Shown here: piece after piece, positions 60,709 to 64,000 of the stretch
Layout of the letters: each line of letters starts with the position of its first letter
How positions within the stretch are numbered: the stretch's first letter is position 1
The notes under the pieces: model-generated
Database searches by the model: none
What the model saw: only the letters and a program-made list of their open reading frames with translations
What the model was told of the DNA's origin: nothing
Position numbers and translations under genes: made by a program
Assembly: GCA_018376135.1 (NCBI GenBank)
Contig: JAHABX010000016.1
Span: 15,546-79,545, forward strand
Length of the DNA stretch: 64,000 bases
Direction: 5' to 3'
Source: Clostridiales bacterium
GTDB lineage: Bacteria; Bacillota; Clostridia; Lachnospirales; Lachnospiraceae

Positions 60709-62220
60709 ATGAATGAAGTAATTGTCTCTATGGAGAATATCAGTAAGAGCTTTCCGGGTGTAAAGGCACTTGACAACGTAAGGTTTGAACTGCGCTCCGG
60801 AGAGGTTATGGCATTACTGGGAGAAAACGGTGCCGGTAAGTCCACGCTGATGAAAATTTTAAGCGGCGTGTATACAAGGGATGGCGGCACCATGAAGATC
60901 TTCGGTAAGGAATACGGCGATTTGACTCCCAAACAGGCACAGGAGGCAGGGGTTGCGATTATTCATCAGGAGCTGAATATGTGCAGGCATTTGTCGGTGG
61001 CAGAGAATATGTTCCTGGGGAGAGAGATCGAGGGAAAATTCGGGCTGGATAATGGTGCCATGGAAGCACAGGCAAAAGCGATTCTGGATGATCTGAAGAT
61101 AGAGATCGACCCGAAGCAGATGGTTGGAGACTTACCGGTGTCAAAACAGCAGATGGTTGAGATTGCAAAAGCACTTTCCATCAATGCCAAGATCCTGATC
61201 ATGGATGAGCCGACCTCCGCGCTTACTGCGAGAGAGATCGAAGATCTGTTCCGGATCATTCATAAGCTGAAGGCAGAAGGCAGAGGAATCGTATACATAT
61301 CCCATCGTTTGGAGGAGCTGCAGCATATTGTGGACAGAGTCACCATCATGCGTGACGGTCAGTATATTACAAGCATGAACTTCAAGGATGCAACGATGGA
61401 TCAGATCATTGCCAACATGGTAGGGCGGGAGATCAAGGAGAAGTTCCCCCGTGTGGAGTGTGAGAAGGGCGAAAAAGTATTTGAGGTGAAGAACCTCAAT
61501 GCAGGAAAGATGGTACGGGATATCAGCTTCTCCGTATATGCCGGTGAGATCGTCGGTTTTGCAGGGCTTATGGGAGCGGGACGTACGGAGACAACGAGAG
61601 CTATCTTTGGTGCGGATCCCAAGACCGGCGGTGAGATCTATGTGGATGGCAAAGAGGTAAAGATCAACTGTCCCAAGGATGCAATTAAGAACGGTGTTGT
61701 ACTTGCTCCGGAGGACCGGAAGAAGGACGGTCTGTGTACGAAGCTGAGCATTCGTCATAATCTGGCGCTGCCGAATCTGGATATTATCTGTGACAGGTTT
61801 GGTGTGGTGAGAAATCAGAAGGAAAAGGAGCTTTGCGAGAAAGCGGTTGAAAATCTGATGATCAAAACTCCGAATGTGGAGGTGGATTCCGGTAATCTGT
61901 CCGGAGGAAACCAGCAGAAGGTCGTGGTAGGAAAGTGGCTTGCAAGAAATTCCAGAGTTGTGATCTTTGATGAGCCAACCAGAGGAATCGACGTTGGAGC
62001 AAAGGTAGAGATCTATAATCTGATGAACGAACTGAAAAAACAGGGAATCGCGGTTATGTTTGTATCGTCGGAGATGCCTGAGGTCATGGGAATTGCGGAC
62101 CGGATCATTGTCATGTGTGACGGACGGATCACCGGTGAGGTCATGGCAGGCGAGGCAACCCAGAATCAGATCCTGACGCTGGCAACTACCTTTGAAGATA
62201 AGAAAATCGGCAGTCATTAA
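60709..62220 (+). CDS. Sugar ABC transporter ATP-binding protein (CUT2, MglA/RbsA-like)
   Basis: A 503-residue double ATPase. The N-terminal half has GENGAGKST, LPVSKQQMVEIAKALS and ILIMDEPTSALT. The C-terminal half has the degenerate GLMGAGRTE, LSGGNQQKVVVGKWL and VVIFDEPTRGID; this asymmetry is normal for CUT2 systems. The ATG at 60709 has GGAAAGGA about 8 nt before it. The sugar (galactoside, ribose or other) cannot be told by sequence. Followed by the permease 17 nt later. Confidence 0.93.
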   Translation: MNEVIVSMENISKSFPGVKALDNVRFELRSGEVMALLGENGAGKSTLMKILSGVYTRDGGTMKIFGKEYGDLTPKQAQEAGVAIIHQELNMCRHLSVAENMFLGREIEGKFGLDNGAMEAQAKAILDDLKIEIDPKQMVGDLPVSKQQMVEIAKALSINAKILIMDEPTSALTAREIEDLFRIIHKLKAEGRGIVYISHRLEELQHIVDRVTIMRDGQYITSMNFKDATMDQIIANMVGREIKEKFPRVECEKGEKVFEVKNLNAGKMVRDISFSVYAGEIVGFAGLMGAGRTETTRAIFGADPKTGGEIYVDGKEVKINCPKDAIKNGVVLAPEDRKKDGLCTKLSIRHNLALPNLDIICDRFGVVRNQKEKELCEKAVENLMIKTPNVEVDSGNLSGGNQQKVVVGKWLARNSRVVIFDEPTRGIDVGAKVEIYNLMNELKKQGIAVMFVSSEMPEVMGIADRIIVMCDGRITGEVMAGEATQNQILTLATTFEDKKIGSH

Positions 62221-62237
62221 TACGAGGAGGAAGTAAG

Positions 62238-63254
62238 ATGAACACAAAGAAACAAAGCGCCTGGAAGCGGCTTATGGCAATACGCGGCATGGGAGCTGCG
62301 CTTACCGCTTTTGTAGGTCTGATCATTATATATATTGCATTTGGTCTGATTAATCCGGCAGTATTTTCCGGGCAGAACATTTTGAATCTGCTGCGTTCCA
62401 TGTCAAAGTACCTGTTGATCGGAATTGCACAGAGCTACGTACTGATCACCGGCAATATTGACCTGTCCATTGGTACACAGGTCGGCATGAGCGCCATGAT
62501 CTCCGCAACACTGATGACACACGGTGTAAATCCCTTTGTGGGAATCATCGTTTCCCTGATCAGCTGTCTGGTAGTGGGAGTGCTCAATGGTTATCTGGTA
62601 GGAAAATTCAAGCTTCCGCCGTTCATTGCAACACTGGGAACCATGTTTGTAACCAGAGGCGTTGCATATATGGTAAATGGCAATCGGAATACAGATGCGA
62701 TTGCAAGCGGAATCGGAAAGGAAGTAGGAGACAAATTCCAGAATTTCTTCTACTATGGTTCCACCTTCGGTGTTTATAACACCTTCTGGATCGCAATGGC
62801 AGTGTTTGTTATCTTCTTCTTCCTGCTTTCCAAAACAAGAAGCGGAAGACATATCTACGCGATCGGTTCTAACATTGATGCGGCAAAGCTTTCAGGCGTC
62901 AATGTGGTAGCAACTACGACCAAAGCTTATCTGGTAAGCTCCTTCTGTTCCTGCATCGTAGGTCTGATCCTTTGCGCACAGGCAGGAATGGGAAATATGG
63001 AAGCCGGAAACATGTACGAGATGTACGGCGTGGCAGCGGGTGTAATCGGCGGTGTATCTCCGCTTGGAGGAACCGGTATCTTGCTTGGAACCCTGGCAGG
63101 TGCGGCTGTATGGCAGACGCTTGAGAATGGTCTTAACATGATCGGAGCGCAGGTCGGTATCCAGCGTGTCGTGATCGGCGTGATTGTAGTAGCGGCAGTA
63201 TTGCTGGATGTGGTGATCCGAAATGGTGAGTTCGGGAAAAAGAAGAAAAACTAA
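62238..63254 (+). CDS. Sugar ABC transporter permease (RbsC/MglC-like)
   Basis: A 338-residue protein with eight to ten hydrophobic helices. GNIDLSIGTQVGMSAMISATLM near residue 70-90 and GVNVVATTTKAYLVSSFCS near 220 match BPD_transp_2 permeases, as do GAAAGVIGGVSPLGGTG-type stretches near 260. AGGAGG precedes the ATG. It ends in KKKKN. Confidence 0.92.
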   Translation: MNTKKQSAWKRLMAIRGMGAALTAFVGLIIIYIAFGLINPAVFSGQNILNLLRSMSKYLLIGIAQSYVLITGNIDLSIGTQVGMSAMISATLMTHGVNPFVGIIVSLISCLVVGVLNGYLVGKFKLPPFIATLGTMFVTRGVAYMVNGNRNTDAIASGIGKEVGDKFQNFFYYGSTFGVYNTFWIAMAVFVIFFFLLSKTRSGRHIYAIGSNIDAAKLSGVNVVATTTKAYLVSSFCSCIVGLILCAQAGMGNMEAGNMYEMYGVAAGVIGGVSPLGGTGILLGTLAGAAVWQTLENGLNMIGAQVGIQRVVIGVIVVAAVLLDVVIRNGEFGKKKKN

Positions 63255-63293
63255 ACCGCATAGACGGCTAGTTATATAAAAGGAGGATATGAC

Positions 63294-64000
63294 ATGAAGA
63301 AAAAAGTTTTGGCAGTTCTTTGCTGTATCAGTATGCTTGCAGCATCGGTAATGGGCTGCGGCGGACAGAAGACAGAGGAGGCGCCTGCAGGAGCAGAGGC
63401 AGCCGGGGAGACGGAGACGGCAGAGACAGCCGAGGGAGCAAAAATTGCTCTGATCACCATGGATTCTATTGACCAGCACTGGATCAGCTTAAATGAAGGT
63501 GCTCAGAAGGCAGCAGAGGAGCTGGGCGTTGAGGTTACCTTTATGGCACCCAATACCAAGGATGACGCACAGCAGATCGAGTGTGTAAACAATGCAGTGG
63601 CAGGCGGCTACAACGCAATTCTGGTAGCGGCAAACGGTCCGGATGCGATCTCTTCCGCACTGAAGGAGGCAGCTTCCGCAGGCGTTAAGATCGTATATGT
63701 GGACTCTCCGGCAAACGTAGAGGCAGAGGCAACCTTCTCCACCGATAACAAAGCGGCCGGCAAGACTGCAGGTGAAGAGATGAAAAAGGCTCTGGAGGCA
63801 GCAGGTACCACTTCCGGCAAGATCGGTATCATCAATGTAAATGCAGCAACAGACTCCTGCGTAATGCGTGAGGAAGGCTTCCGTTCCGCATTCGAGGGCA
63901 GTTCCTTCGAGCTGATGGAAACTCAGTACGGTGAGGGCGATGCTGCAAAATCTCAGAGCATTGCAGAGAACTATATTACACAGGGCGTTGCAGGTATCTT
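63294..64000 (+). CDS. Sugar-binding lipoprotein of the CUT2 transporter (3' cut by window)
   Basis: The N-terminal 235 codons. The signal peptide ends in VMGC (lipobox, followed by GGQK), then a linker rich in Glu, Ala and Thr. A type I periplasmic-binding-protein fold follows: IALITMDSIDQHW, a helix with ELGVEVTFMAPNTKDD, then AILVAANGPDAI, VYVDSPAN and GIINVNAATDSCVMREEGF. AGGAGG is 7 nt before the ATG. The gene continues beyond 64000. Confidence 0.93.
   Translation, partial: MKKKVLAVLCCISMLAASVMGCGGQKTEEAPAGAEAAGETETAETAEGAKIALITMDSIDQHWISLNEGAQKAAEELGVEVTFMAPNTKDDAQQIECVNNAVAGGYNAILVAANGPDAISSALKEAASAGVKIVYVDSPANVEAEATFSTDNKAAGKTAGEEMKKALEAAGTTSGKIGIINVNAATDSCVMREEGFRSAFEGSSFELMETQYGEGDAAKSQSIAENYITQGVAGI

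Overview
The window reads as a chromosomal segment of a spore-forming Clostridia, most likely Lachnospiraceae. The evidence is the Firmicutes order rho / rpmE / yqhQ (DUF1385) / prmC / prfA, the sporulation-linked genes (spoVAE, a GerMN-domain lipoprotein), AGGAGG-type ribosome binding sites, many promoters with a TGn extended -10, and a codon style typical of that family. No species is claimed.

Layout. (1) 1-311 is the 3' end of rho. (2) 491-2562 is an AT-rich two-gene ATPase plus TOPRIM-like cassette, probably anti-phage and AbiL-like, inserted between rho and rpmE. (3) 2603-12731 is housekeeping: rpmE with a long leader, yqhQ, prmC, prfA, glmM, a sugar nucleotidyltransferase, a DUF2156 protein, a HisC-like aminotransferase, a small export protein, a lipid kinase, rpiB and a DUF3343 protein. 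(4) 12745-22524 holds yqeG, a Y-family polymerase, three cell-surface lipoproteins around a split chromate transporter, an amidase with PEE repeats, a cold-shock gene, an M23 peptidase and an amidohydrolase. (5) 22508-29121 holds a HAD phosphatase, sfsA, mutY, UDP-galactopyranose mutase with a glycosyltransferase, a PAP2 phosphatase, a preQ1-I riboswitch controlling queT, and spoVAE. (6) 29247-41305 holds tRNA-Glu, degV, a TPR/acidic-repeat/AAA-like protein, an ABC-F ATPase, a FabK-like flavoenzyme behind a FabT-like operator, an orphan substrate-binding lipoprotein, pcrA and rlmD.

(7) 41306-49620 is an AT-rich accessory island full of broken genes. It holds a DUF1016 nuclease tail, an intact RhuM gene, a primase-polymerase that has lost its helicase and runs into a frameshifted, internally deleted Schlafen/AlbA_2 gene, small cargo genes, a remnant of an ABC permease, and an AbiE toxin-antitoxin pair whose toxin has an in-frame stop. 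(8) 49651-60355 holds two antimicrobial-peptide-sensing type modules (response regulator, histidine kinase, ABC ATPase, FtsX-like permease) facing each other around a PHP-family histidinol-phosphatase. The first permease is a pseudogene and the second looks intact. (9) 60709-64000 is a CUT2-type sugar ABC transporter operon cut by the window end.

The most promising biology is the cassette between rho and rpmE, the decaying defence island, the repeat-bearing AAA-like protein with an altered Walker B, and the regulatory sites visible by eye (preQ1-I aptamer, FabT-like operator at a start site, and TGTAGG direct repeats abutting a -35 box). All family assignments are by reading; no database search was run.
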